Of a DNA stretch of 64,000 bases, positions 1 to 12,170 are shown one piece after another. A program made the translations under genes and the position numbers. Numbering within the stretch: the first letter of the stretch is position 1; every line of letters starts with the position of its first letter. The notes under the pieces were generated by a model that made no database searches, had not been told where the DNA came from, and saw only the letters and a program-made list of their open reading frames with translations. This stretch comes from Scortum barcoo (Eukaryota; Chordata; Actinopteri; Centrarchiformes; Terapontidae), in contig CM041553.1 of NCBI GenBank assembly GCA_023238725.1, positions 14,939,001-15,003,000 of the forward strand, written 5' to 3'.

Positions 1-1829
1 CAGAATTCCAACCAACGTCCACGGCATCTGCACGGTGACTGAGGAGCAAAACATGCCCAATATGCATCACATCTGCCCCCAACAACTCCCCCGGGGAGGC
101 GATGGGTCAACATGCCTCACAGAAATTCCCAAGACCCCTTTAGCATTCGAGTGTTGTCAAAACCACCATGACAAATATGGTTCTGCACCACAATTAGGGC
201 CAACTGAATTTTTACCAAATATTGCAGAAGACTAAAGTGTGTTCATGACATGCTCTCTAAAAATGAAAATTTGAATTAACTTTCTTTGACTGAACTGTGT
301 TGCTCTCGATGCCAGCCCAACCATTACTGTTTAATTTGGTTTGACTCAGTGCTTTTTGGAGTCTTTCTAATGTTTTTGAGACAGTCAGTGTAAATCAGTG
401 GTCTTTTCAAGTAGCAGACCTCCACGAAGTCTAACATCTGCTATGTAAATATGCTTGCCCCACACCGCTCTGCTTCACATCACTCATCGTGTTGTGGTGT
501 CATCTCATGCATTCACGGAAGCTGTCTTATATAATTCTAACCAACCGTGCATACTGCGGCATCACTAGTCTGCCTCCAGCGCATTTTCACGTTTGTCAAG
601 GTCAACTATCGGGTCTTTTATACTTTATTGCTCTTCTACGTGAGAGTGGCGGAACGGCTGGCATCTATTATGGCACACATTGGATTCACACAAGTACTGA
701 GACAGAGAGACAAACACACCAAGACCCGGAGTTCGCGTAGTCATAGTTGTCATACCTTCCCTGCTTCCACGTGGATCTTGTTTTAAAGCCCTTTTCATCT
801 TCTATCCTGGGTTTAATTTTTTCGTTAGGCCTCTTTGCCAGTGACACATTGTTTGAAACCAGTGGCGTAGCTGGAAGTGACAAGTGCTTTGGCTTTGACT
901 TTCGCAAGTGAAACCTCATTAGCCACAGTTTACACACAGAGCCTGTAAGAAAAGGAAAGGAACAATCCTGTAGTTTTCAACCTAAGCCATATCTCATAAT
1001 TTTATCCATTCTGACGATGGGTCTCGGTAACTTTACATTCTTTACCTGCGCTGTACAGAACAGGAAGTATCTGCTCTAAAGAGTCTGTCAAAATAATGTA
1101 TATCTTGAGGGCAAGCGGCATGAGCCTCCTAAAGCTTTCAAAATAAAATTTCATTTTACATAAATAATTCAAAACACTCACCGAGTCTGACCTTAAGTAG
1201 ACACAGTAGACACAGAAATTTACCATGTGGATTAGCTGTTGTATCAAAGTGCATACAGGGATTTAGCTCTGGGGGAACTTTCTAACCACACTGACTGCCT
1301 ATTTATCTGCACACAGTGTTTTTTTTTCCATGTGTGCGGCTGTTGGTTGCTGTGGATTTAACATGTGTCCTTGCACACGAGAGAATGTTTGTTACATTAT
1401 TATCTTGTAATGAAATTCAAGAAGAAGTGCAATGGCTGGTAATCCAGTTATAAATAGGACTGTTAGTCATTTCCCTCCTTATAATAGCAGATTGATTTTT
1501 GAGTGAATGACCCGCTTCATTTATATGCCGTCTTGGAGTCCTAAGGAGGAGGTTGAGATGGATGCTCAGAAGCACTTTTTGCATTGTAAGATTGTATTTT
1601 TGGTTAAATGTTAAGAAAGTAGAATTTCATGTCTCATGCTACAAGTCACGACAGAATTTGTGTGCATTAAACCAAGACCATGGTCTTTCTACTTTGTTGG
1701 AAAACAAATGAAACATGTTGTTACTGAACATTTTACTCATACATTCAGTAATCCAAACATAATCTGGTGGCATTAAGTTTCTTCCAAAACCTATTTGCAG
1801 TTAAATGTAAGCAGTATCTTGTGTAATTC

Positions 1830-2340
1830 CTAGGAAAAAGGAGAGCTGACAGATGAGGAGCTGAATCAAATGGAAGAGGAGAGACAAAGAATGGAGGCCC
1901 ACAATACAACTTAACTGAAGAAACCGGTGGTGTTCTTGTGGTCGCCGCTCTCCACAGCTGACTGAGGAGGAAAACTTGAATATTTTGTACAAACAGCAGC
2001 AATCATATTGCCCAACTGGAGACAAAAAAGGAAAAAGAAATGTACGAAAAATTAGTGTGAGCCCTCAACAACCAGCAACAATGTCAAAATCATCTAAAAG
2101 CGGCTTCCATCATTCATGAAAGCCTGTAATTTTTCTTCATACCAGCAGACGAGCTTATGTGAATGTTGCTTGATCAGCGGTGGCTAATCTGAAGGTTGTG
2201 GTTGATGAAGAACAGTTAAGAAAATATTTGAAGCTGAAAACTCCTGTTTCCAGGCTGTTGCTGCTTCTGAGGTAATCACTGAGTGCCAGTTGTTGGAGGA
2301 TGAGCTGCAGAAAAGGTTGCAGCATGCTTCAGATCTACCG
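1830..2340 (+). pseudogene. Possible decayed coding fragment of unknown origin
   Basis: Short open blocks in shifting + frames encode charged, helix-like peptides: GELTDEELNQMEEERQRMEA after an acceptor-like TTCCTAG (about 1834), LTEEENLNILYKQQQ (about 1956), KKEKEMYEKLV (about 2023), and ECQLLEDELQKRLQHASDL (about 2282). Stops and frameshifts separate them. The Glu/Lys/Gln/Leu composition recalls a coiled-coil protein, but I do not recognise the family. Chance A/G-rich composition is a serious alternative. Confidence 0.22.
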
Positions 2341-5300
2341 TAAACAGCGGCATTGGTCAGTCTAGCACAAAGGAGCCACTGATTATATATTGTAAGTGGA
2401 GAGGGTGCACCTCGCCACATGGTCATAAAGCATCATTTCCTGGTGATGAGCTCATGCACTGCCAAGATAAGCCCTCAGCTAATTGAATGGGTGGCTCAGA
2501 AACAAGACTGCTGTCCCTTATTTTCTTGTTGTGCCGGAAATGTCTTGGAGTGCTTATTGTACAAAAACTGGCAGAGGACACACGGAAGGAGGCTTTCCTT
2601 CAAAGATGCACTTTCAGAATATATACAAATTGCTTCAGTTCAATATTCCTGTAGCCAAATTAAAAACATACCACAGGAAAGTGCTTCATCTTTACTCTAT
2701 CTTTAAAGTTTTCTTGGGGTCAAAGACAAAACAAGTTTTACCAGGTCAAAGTTAACACCTAGAGACATCTGGTCTGATCACATCAACCAGTGAAAGCAGC
2801 AAGGACCAGGAAAGATCGCAGTAATAAAAAACACCCAGACATTTTTTTTGGAGTTGCTCTGTGATGTATGGATGTTTGACACGCTGCTGCAGTTTAGAAG
2901 GCATCTGGAGGCTGTCCAGGGGGTTAAGCTCTGTATCCCTGTATGGGATATCGCTGGTGCTGGGAGGGTGAAAGGTTGTGACAATTTGAGGGGCCCACTG
3001 CTGGAGAAAAATTCCAGTAGGATTATTTTATGAAGAGAAGTAGGTGTCCAGGGATATGATAGTCCTTCAGGGGTCTATAATTCATGGTCACGCCACTGCA
3101 GATACAGTACATGCCTCCACTTACCACACTCTGAAGATCTATCTCCTCACTGTCTTACTTTTGCTGTTTTGTCATGTCCAAAATGGAAACAGTAAGAGTG
3201 AGCAGACTTTTCACCTTGCTTATTTTTAATTAAGTATTTGACATTTGGAGGGGAACAATGCTGGACTGCAGCACCACTCCTGCCCTCAACATTTCACTTT
3301 TAATCTTGATTTATCACAACTTCTTTTTTTCACATTTTCATAGTTAAACCATGACTTCTATTGCGGAGATCTCAGAATGCAGCAAAATAGCTAAAAATAA
3401 GTTGCACAGAGCAGAAAACACTAGGAGCCAGACAAACATACATAATTTAAACAAACCCAGATTGATTCGGAAAAAACAATGACTTGTTTTTGGTGGACCT
3501 CCAAATGAAGTAGCAAGCAGCAATCTTAGAGTTTAATAAAATTTGGTCCTAAAATTCTGACACTTACAGAAATCCAAGGCAGGCTATTTTTGGTCTTCAA
3601 ACCTCTGAATTGACTATTGATGGATGTGTCCACCATGGCCGGCGACTAAAGATTTTACCACGTTTGTTTCATAATTGTCTATTTCAATCTGGAGCAACAC
3701 AAAATTATATTGCATCAGTCTTTGGATAAGCTGTTGGCTTTTATTTTACAAGCTTTATGATTATTTTGTACCATTGGATGGCAGAAAGACGGCCAAAACT
3801 TTTTTGCAAGTATTGCATACTTGAAAAAAAAGCAAATTAATTCTTGTTTCCAACCACTACAATTATACAATTATTAGGAGTTGTTTTGATTAGATAAACA
3901 GCTGCTGGTGCTAGTTCCCTCCGTTAATTGCCATTAAACCATTACAGAGGAAGAACACAAAATGTGACGACGGAATTAAATCAGCGCCAGTCAAACCTCA
4001 GATTTTGAAAAACAATGTAGACAACATGATGGAAATATGTATTAATTTGAAGACGGTCAGTGCCTAATCATCACGGACATCTGATATTTCAGTCTGCTGC
4101 CATTATTCATCCCTTCAGTGGAGTGAGAGCTTCACTGGATGTTTAAATCACATGCTTCATGTATGTCATGATTTATTCATCAAGTCTGTTTCCATTGCAC
4201 TTTGTGGCATTTTGCTTTTGTCAATACACCAACTTTTCCACCTCTGTCAATTTTTTTTGCAATATTCTGACATTTTTATGAATTTGGTGGATGGAAACCC
4301 ACCTAATTACATCTTCCGGCTGCCCTGAATGGGAATAACAAGATTATAAAAGGCTATAGTGTGTCAGGACTTCAGTGATTTAGCACCTAAAACTTGCATG
4401 TGTGTCATTGAGAAAGCAGGATGCTGTGGCCAGAATAAATGTGTGTTAAACTATTTCCCTCTGTGGATGAGTGGTTGTTGGTGTTGACTGAATGCTGGCA
4501 GATAGTTTGTCCATCTCTGACCAAGAAGCCTGGATGTCCGGACGTGAGCGATCTCTTTACGATGGGATGGTCGGAGAGTTTGGGCTCTGACTTAACAATA
4601 TCTTCACACTTGTCCAAACCAGAAATATTCCAACGCTGACCATCACATCTGAGTGACCTACATCTGAACCGGAAAACATTTTATATTAAAAGGCGAAGTC
4701 ACACATGTTTGTGGTAATGTGGTTGAACGGTGGTAATGAGGAATATTGATTTGAAATGTGTCTATAGTTTTGTTTTTGCTGACACCCTGAAAGGTTTTTG
4801 GAATGGTTTCTGCCTCTTTAAACTGTTTATCAGATACGCTTAACAAAGTTGAGAAGTAGGCTTATGACTACAAGATTGCCCATTTGATTCTCCAAAAGAG
4901 TTTGAAAAATTGAAAGATCACTTGACTATCCCTTAACAGCATTGTTGTGGAGTCTCTCAGCCTCGAGCAGATAGGACTGCGTTTATACTGGTCAGATTTC
5001 AGGTAAAGGACCATGGATCTCATTTCAACTGGAAATGGATCTTGACAAAGCTCCTTAGACCCCACATTCATTATAAAATTTGTGTGAAAATGAACTTAAT
5101 CTAGAGGGTTATTAATGTTGAGATATGCTTGAAAAGAACTGGTTTGCAAGACAAACAAAAAATATGGGGATAATACAACATCCATGAATGGATTCAACAA
5201 CTTGTGATTGTTTCTGTTATCGAGACAATTATATGTGAGGATTAAAATACTGTAAATTAACAGTATAAAACTGTATTTATTAAATGTGAGTTTAATTACA

Positions 5301-6650
5301 CACAGTTATTGAGTTCTCCATGTATCTCCGGTTTTCAGGCACTTGCATTAAGTGCTAAGTCAAATTCAGCATAGCTTTCAGAAAAAGAGGGAGTTTCCTA
5401 GTCTTGGAAGTTGATGTGAATACTATAAGTTGAAAACTCATAATTACAATAAGTCTGATATGACATGTATGCAGCATAAGATCACTCACTTTCAGACAAT
5501 CATTTACGGAAGGCATTCGTGGTGTTGGACATAGTTGAACACACAAATACAAAGATAGTTTAGTAAAGAATTAAAAAGGTGAATTTGAGAGAGAGGTTCC
5601 AACCCTGCTTAAACTCTCATCTCTGCACAGCTGACTCATTTCTGTGTGAAGTGTGCATGTTTGTCAGTTTTGGGAAGTTACAGACATTTTCAGATGCAGC
5701 CTCCCAGCTGTGAATTTGGAAAGCTGTGTAGAAGGGGTTTCTGGAGCTGACTGACCCTTCAATGAGGACTTGAGTTGGCTGTACATGTAGTTCTTTGAGC
5801 ATGTCCCAATTCACACTCTCCATCGTGAATCAAAGGCACACTGTTATCCACCTGTAATGATCATGAAGATCTATGTGTTCAGAGCTGATAGCATGCCTGT
5901 GCAGACTGCATATGAAGTTGGGTTGGGTCTTTACATAAAGGTTAAATGTTCACTGTGAGGGATTAACCAACTCAAGCAAGTCCCAGAAGGTCTGCTGTTA
6001 GATTTTTATTTTGCTGTATGGAAAATAATGCAAAAAGAAATATGCACGCATTTGAAATAGTCAGCAAAAATGTAAAGTACGTATGATTTATGTTGATGAT
6101 CTGATTGCAAACACATGGTATGCTCCTTCAGTGTCAACACTTTTGCCATATATTATCTCCACAAACAGTAAGTGCAGTGATTTGGATTGTTAGCTACTAA
6201 ATGCGACCACTATAGCACCTCCATGAGAACTGCAGGAATTAAATAAATCTTCAGTCTATTAAAATCAACACAGGCAAGGAATGCCCTGGCGATTCATACA
6301 CTAGGCATTTTAGAAGGTATTTCATATGTGCTGGGTGAACTTAGTGGTCACAAATGTGCAGGGATAAAAAGATCTGAGAGGGAATTACACTGATAGAAGT
6401 CTCTGCTTGAAATGTACAAAAAGGTCCACCTCCATGACTTTCCTGTGCACCAGCATCACAGGTTTGGGGACAATGGAGCATTGTGTGGCAGTCATTCTAT
6501 CCAGTACTACGCAGTAACGCTGATAGCAAGTGATCACAGACAAATGATGTCACCACAGCTGCTTGCGGGAACAACAAAGGAGTACCTTTTGGGATGGACA
6601 GATCTCAAGTCAGATTAAAGCCAGAAGGGAACTCAGAATTAGAAGAGCCC

Positions 6651-6655
<5 letters not shown>

Positions 6656-6685
<30 letters not shown>
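6656..6685. repeat. (AC)15 microsatellite
   Basis: Uninterrupted dinucleotide run of 30 nt. Confidence 0.97.
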
Positions 6686-6687
<2 letters not shown>

Positions 6688-6924
6688 ATTACATAGCACT
6701 GTTGGGTACATTTCTCAGAAGATTTATACTGTAACCTGGGTCAGGTTTCGAGCACCTTGAGCTTTCATATCTGACTGCAGTATTGAATCTAATTACTATA
6801 TTTGAATCCCCCTGGATCTTTAATCGAATTGCTTATTTAAATACTTAAGATTAGCTTCCAACAATTTTAAGTAAAGAATAATGTCAAAATAAATACTCAA
6901 AAGACAGACAATCAAAAAACTAAA

Positions 6925-7437
6925 ACTCAAACCTGCACTAATTAATGTTTTGGCTACCTGGGGGCAGCAGAAGCTACAAACATTTTATCACCTTATAAGG
7001 TCGATATGGTAAACACATATTTACTTTAAGCATCCAGTTGATGTGGAAACATTAACATTCATCTGGAGTCATGTTTGTGTCTAGCTGATGAATATAAGTC
7101 CAATATTCTCTCTTTTCTTTTAGCTCTGCTTTGGTCTCCACAAACTTCTGATGGATGTTTTGCTGTTTAATGCTCTACCTTTTGCCATTTGACAGGTAGT
7201 ATTCAGTGGGTTTATCAGAGCTATTGTGCTGAACATCGGTGCTTGTTTGACTGAAAATAATGTGTTTGAGAGGAGAGACTCAAACAAAATGGTAAAACTG
7301 TGGGCTAGAAAACCAAAACAATGAGCAGAAAGACACTTAAAACTAGATCAGCAGAATCTGATGACAATTCTTGAGGTTCATCACTGCAAAGGACCCCTTT
7401 CACATTTAATGCAGTCATTTGTCATTACCAGATCACA
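6925..7437 (+). mobile_element. MITE-like repeat, copy A
   Basis: The start is CTGCACTAATTAATGTTTTG, followed by CTACCTGGGGGCAGCAGAAG, CATTTTATCACCTTA, a TCTGCTTTGGTCTCCACAAA segment, and AAAACAATGAGCAGAAAGAC. The end has CCCTTTCACATTTAATGCAG. The same landmarks in the same order occur in copy B. The start resembles the inverted complement of the end of copy B, suggesting short terminal inverted repeats of a non-autonomous DNA transposon. Confidence 0.6.
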
Positions 7438-7570
7438 TTACATATGTTTTGTATATTTGTTTGCTTGTGGTCCCATTTGGCAGTGGATGACTAAACTTCT
7501 AAAGATTTACGAGAATCCAAATTTTTTCCAGTTGTGTCTTACTCTACCTGTAATCTACCAATATGATGGA

Positions 7571-7627
7571 CCCCCCCACCCCACCCCCCCAAAAAAAAAA
7601 ATAAAGAAAACAAACAAAAAAAACAAC
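7571..7627. repeat. C-run followed by A-rich low-complexity tract
   Basis: About 20 nt of almost pure C, then about 37 nt of almost pure A with AAAC/AAAG units. Confidence 0.95.
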
Positions 7628-10124
7628 TGCATATTAGTTTTTAAACATGCAAAAATGACTTCAAATTGTACCTGCCCATCTGTGTAAAGTTGCTCGCTTG
7701 TTCTTTATAAACACAGCAGCAGCACGTCTGTTTAAAGCTTTTCCACCGTACAGCTGTTGTTGTGAGTTAACTTGCTATTGAATACAGTACCAAGAAAGAA
7801 AAAAAAAGAAAACCAGAAAACTCCGTTACTGGATGTACACAGACAGGTCTGCAAGTTACAGACCTAAAATTGTTACTGCAGACATTTTAAAGCAGCACTT
7901 TAGGGTAAACTGCTGAGTGCATGCGTGAGCCAGACATAGCATGTATATCACCGGGCTAACATACATTTGGCCAGGGCTGGCTTCAATTAAAACACTATTA
8001 CTGTCAAAACTAATCAACACTCCTCCTGTGAATTTCAGCAGGAATAATTAAGCTTACATTTATCTGTGCTGTCCATGCAGTGCTGGGCTCTAAGTATGCT
8101 ATTAAAATCCCACAGATGGTATTATCTAATTTTCTGGTTTACCATATTGATTCAGTGGAATATTTGGAAAATCACAGTTGATCATGAGAACATGGTATTT
8201 ATAGCCTATATTGGTCAGGCACGTCATAAATCTCATTTGGAGAGTCGGCCACAAGCTGCCAGACTCTGGCCCCACTGCAAACTGCTCTGCTGAATACGTA
8301 CCTGGTGCCTGTTATTCCTGCTTCATGCTAGTCCGAACCACAGGCTGAAATTTTCTTTTCAAATATGTCAACCTCAGCACAGACAGCTATATTTAATCCT
8401 CCCTCCTCCTCCCATGTTAAATTGCTGTGCCCTTGGTGTTAAAGAATGAACAAAAGCCAAGCATGTATGCACGCTATTGTTTTGAGCGATACCTGTGCTC
8501 TAATGTCTTCTGGTATACATCTTTGTAATACGTTGCATTGGCCCGTGAGACATGATCGTGGAATGTCAAGGCTGCCCTTTTCCCTCATATCATTTGTCTG
8601 TGGTGAAACTTCAGGAGGACAGGCGGCCGCATCTTTAAAGAAGACTTCAAATAACAGGGGCTGCAGTGACAGTGTGCCTCTGTGTGCCGCCACTTCCCAC
8701 AGCCCAAGGCAAAGAGGGCATCGTTTGATTTAGCGGCCCAAATGGCCTTTTGGGCCCTTGATTGTCACAACCCTGCATGCTTTCATATGGTCAGCACTCT
8801 GCCAAAGAAGGGTCACTGTTATCGATTAAATAATCTGAGTCAGTTAAAGACAGAAACAGGGTGCATTCATGTTCCCAAATGAAGGCCTCGACTCTTCGGA
8901 AATGGCCTAATCCATCTTCCTGGCAAATGAGAGGATAGGAACAATTATCTGCCAAGCAACGTGTCTCTTCTAAACAGACTGCACCCTCCAGTTCATCTTC
9001 CTGGAATGTGCGGTTGAAAAAAAAGTTATGAAAGCAGTGTTGGACTTTTGATTAAAGTGATGTTGTTAACGATCCAGATCAGAGCTGCAGGACGTGTACT
9101 GTACGTAGACTGGGCATTGCTGGAACAGTGAATCATTTGATGTTCAGTGGCTTTTCTTCCACTGGCTCAAAACTCACAGGAGTTGAACTTGGAGAGTTAT
9201 TCTACACTCCTGTATGCTGGGATAGGTCTTGCAAATGACTTTCATTCACTGACTAATGAACATACACACATGGCAGAGATTAGCTAATCAGAATTTATAC
9301 TTCACTAATGACAAAATAATTACCTTTGCCCAAGCAACCATTGATGTGATTAAGCACTTTGAGTGTTTTTTGTTTCATTGAGAATACAACTGTAAGGAAA
9401 ACATTCATACATTATGTGTGATGTAATGTATATATTAATTCTTTAAAACACTTAATGGTTTGGCTTCTTGGCACTGACTATAATCCAGTCATAAATCTCA
9501 GGTTATCAGATGGTGCTTTTCTGTTGCAGATCTGGTATACTAGGATGCTTTTATGCTCTCTACAAGAGAAAAAGTGCTTCATGACATTGCCACAGTTACC
9601 TACTCACAACATTTTCACATTCAAAAGAAAACTGATTTACTCTAGGCAACACAAAGGACGAAATTTCATATTAAAGATTGTAACTCAGGTAAATACACAT
9701 CTTATACATAAGTCAGACTTTTGAAGACTCATTCTAATTTAAAAAATGTGAACCTTCCCTTTAAGATATGATTGATTGTTAGACAAGGTCAAATCAGCCC
9801 ATTAAAAGTGTTTAAATAGGGATGGATCACTTTTGATAGGCTTCACTTTTGAGAATGGGTCGCTTGAGGAAGTGAGGTGAAACTTTACCCAGTGAGAAGT
9901 ATTATCTCGCCAAATACAGTGTTTGTGTCCTAGAGTTTGAGCAACTCCCTTTGATCCCAAATTTCTTAATTTCTGGCTCTTCTTTGTATCTGTCAAAAAT
10001 TCTTACCCTTTATTACAAACACATGTTTACCATGCTTTATTTGTTCATTTGGAAAGACTTGAAAGGACCTTTAAAAGAAAATTGTCAAGATATGTAGTCA
10101 TCTTTTCAATTGATCGTTCTTATC

Positions 10125-10141
10125 AAAAAAAAAAAAAAAAA
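10125..10141. repeat. Poly(A) run, 17 nt
   Basis: Homopolymer of 17 A. No SINE or LINE body is obvious directly upstream. Confidence 0.95.
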
Positions 10142-11169
10142 GAAAAGTTAACTAATCAAATAAGTAAACCTTAATCCTGTTTGGAAACAACTCTTAATGA
10201 GAAGAGATTTCCACATAATCCATCATCACTGTCATACTGAAAAAGTCTGGTAATAAAAATAAGAAGAGTCATCTGCATTTAAAGTCAAAACAACTCCCAA
10301 CAAATGTGTTTTTCTTGTGATATCCAAATGCTTCATTTTCTGGAACTGGACCTGCTTCCTCTTGGCTCGTCGCACTAATGGTTAGCCACCTGCTGTATGA
10401 CCCGCGTCATCGGGCCGCCAGCTCACATCTGCTGGCCACGGAGGTAGTGATCTACTAAAGAGGGGAGAGACAGTCTCTTGGATCATTTGTTTATCATCCA
10501 GCGTGGGTGTAGTCCATATGCATGTTCTGTGTGAGTCACATCAAAGTCAGCAAGACAGCCTTTCACTGAGCTCCACCGCACTAACAAAGCATGATTTACA
10601 GACATGTTGCTGGGTCTCAACTGTGGGGAACCCCATATTCTGCACAGAACATAAACAACCACATTTCTGAACAACTCCGAATCAAAGGCAGACTCAGGGT
10701 GGGCTGACTGATGTCTTGTGCTGATGCGTGGCTGCGGGTGGTCAACCAGGAGGGTGAAACTAGTTCTGGACTGTATGTGATCCATTAATAAGAACCAGTC
10801 TCGCTGTGGCACTGTGAGACTGGTTGACACTGTCCTTGGTTACATGAAAGGATCAACCCACAATCATTTAAACCCCAATCCAAGAATTTAAATCTGAAAT
10901 TGGGACTTCACACAGCATGTAAGATGTTGTATCTACAGGCTACTGCTTTCACGAATCTCATTATTTGGTTTATACATGGTGTCATAGCTAGTTAACACAT
11001 ACTTTATTGCATATTACACAATGTGAACATAATAAGCAGATACAGAGGAAAAGGAAACCAAGAGCAAGATGTATAAAGACAAACCTAATAGAGTTAGAGT
11101 TGCTACAGACACTGAACTTTACCTTTGGCGTAAACTTCAGTTTATTTTTAAATGTTCTAACGCATTTTT

Positions 11170-11227
11170 GCTGACATAAAGTGCCTTGAATTGTCTCTGT
11201 GTTTGAAAGGGGCAATACAAATAAACC
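11170..11227 (+). mobile_element. L2-like LINE 3' tail
   Basis: AAAGTGCCTTGAATTGTCTC followed by GGGGCAATACAAATAAA fits the conserved 3' end of teleost L2-type LINEs (AAGTGCCTTGAGACAA ... GCGCTATACAAATAAA). Only the tail is recognisable; the upstream part is not identifiable by eye. Confidence 0.5.
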
Positions 11228-11599
11228 CTTCTTGTGCTGCCTTGCCTGGTGGCTAGACTGGCTTCATCTAGATATCCAAGTGCACAATACATATTAAGTA
11301 AAATAAGACAGAAAAGTGGAGGACAAGTCAGATTAAACCTTGAGGATCATCACAGGAATTTCAAAGCAGGAGACACAAAGTTTGGAAGAGGATCCCAAAA
11401 AACAGTGTAAATCAATTATTGGACATGTTTTGACAAAAGTTGATATTTGCAAATATGTTTGGGCTCATGCAAGTAACTTTTTAAAATGAAATGCCTTTCT
11501 CTGTGCCATTTTCACATTGTAATGAATTACTCATCTTGTCATCTTCATCACAAACTTTACCTGATGAGTTCCAATTTTGAGCAGCAACAAACATTTATT

Positions 11600-12170
11600 C
11601 ATTTATTTTCTTGTCCATTTGTGGGCAGCGCAACAAGCTGTAAGCACAAAACTGACATTTTATCACCTTACAAACGTGTTCGCACATGTTGCCAATTTAC
11701 ACATCCAACAGACACTGAGCAACATCAGCATCCATTTGAGTCAGTTTGTGTTCATGTGATAAATGTTAAGTCCAATCTTTACTCTGCTTTTTGCTCTCTG
11801 TTTGGTCTTCACAAGCTCTCTCAGTATCTGGCTCTTTAGCTAAATGCTCCACTATGATCACTAGCTAGTCAGTCATTAGGTGCAGGGCTGGTAACATACA
11901 GTGGATTCACCTGAGCCTTTTGGCTGAAAAAAACAGCAGCATCTGGAGACGATGATGATGAGAGTGATGAGACTGAATCAGAACATTAAAGGTTCAGGTC
12001 GTAAAAACAAAACAATGAGCTGAAATACGCTAAAACTCTTTGTGGAGCTGAGGGGAACTGTAGAGTGATAACTGTTTGTAGGTTTGTCACTAAGAGAAAA
12101 CCCTCTCATATTTCACCTTATAATTTCATCCTTTGTTAACAGAAAATATTGATTAGAGCAGCTTTAACTA
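11600..12170 (+). mobile_element. MITE-like repeat, copy B
   Basis: It shares with copy A GTGGGCAGC, ACATTTTATCACCTTA, TAAGTCCAATCTTTACTCTG, TTTGGTCTTCACAAGCTCTC and AAAACAATGAGCTGAAATAC. It ends AAAATATTGATTAGAGCAGC, whose complement resembles the start of copy A. It is decayed and non-coding. Confidence 0.6.

Larger units (their letters stand above)
1..6924. other. Upstream gene-poor region, left part
   Basis: AT-rich unique sequence without a convincing exon or RNA gene, apart from the doubtful coding fragment at 1.83-2.34 kb and the (AC)15 run. A 66-codon frame at 35-235 has no recognisable similarity and is treated as chance. Confidence 0.6.
7438..11169. other. Gene-poor region between MITE copies
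   Basis: It contains low-complexity C/A tracts (7.57 kb), a unique G+C-richer stretch (about 8.56-8.93 kb) that might be a conserved regulatory element, and a poly(A) run. No gene is seen. Confidence 0.55.

Noticed and set aside
35..235. 66-codon frame near the left edge
   Set aside because: No recognisable similarity, splice context or codon bias; the length is expected by chance.
11945..11975. Possible coding or regulatory GATGATGAT run
   Set aside because: It is a short triplet slippage inside MITE copy B.
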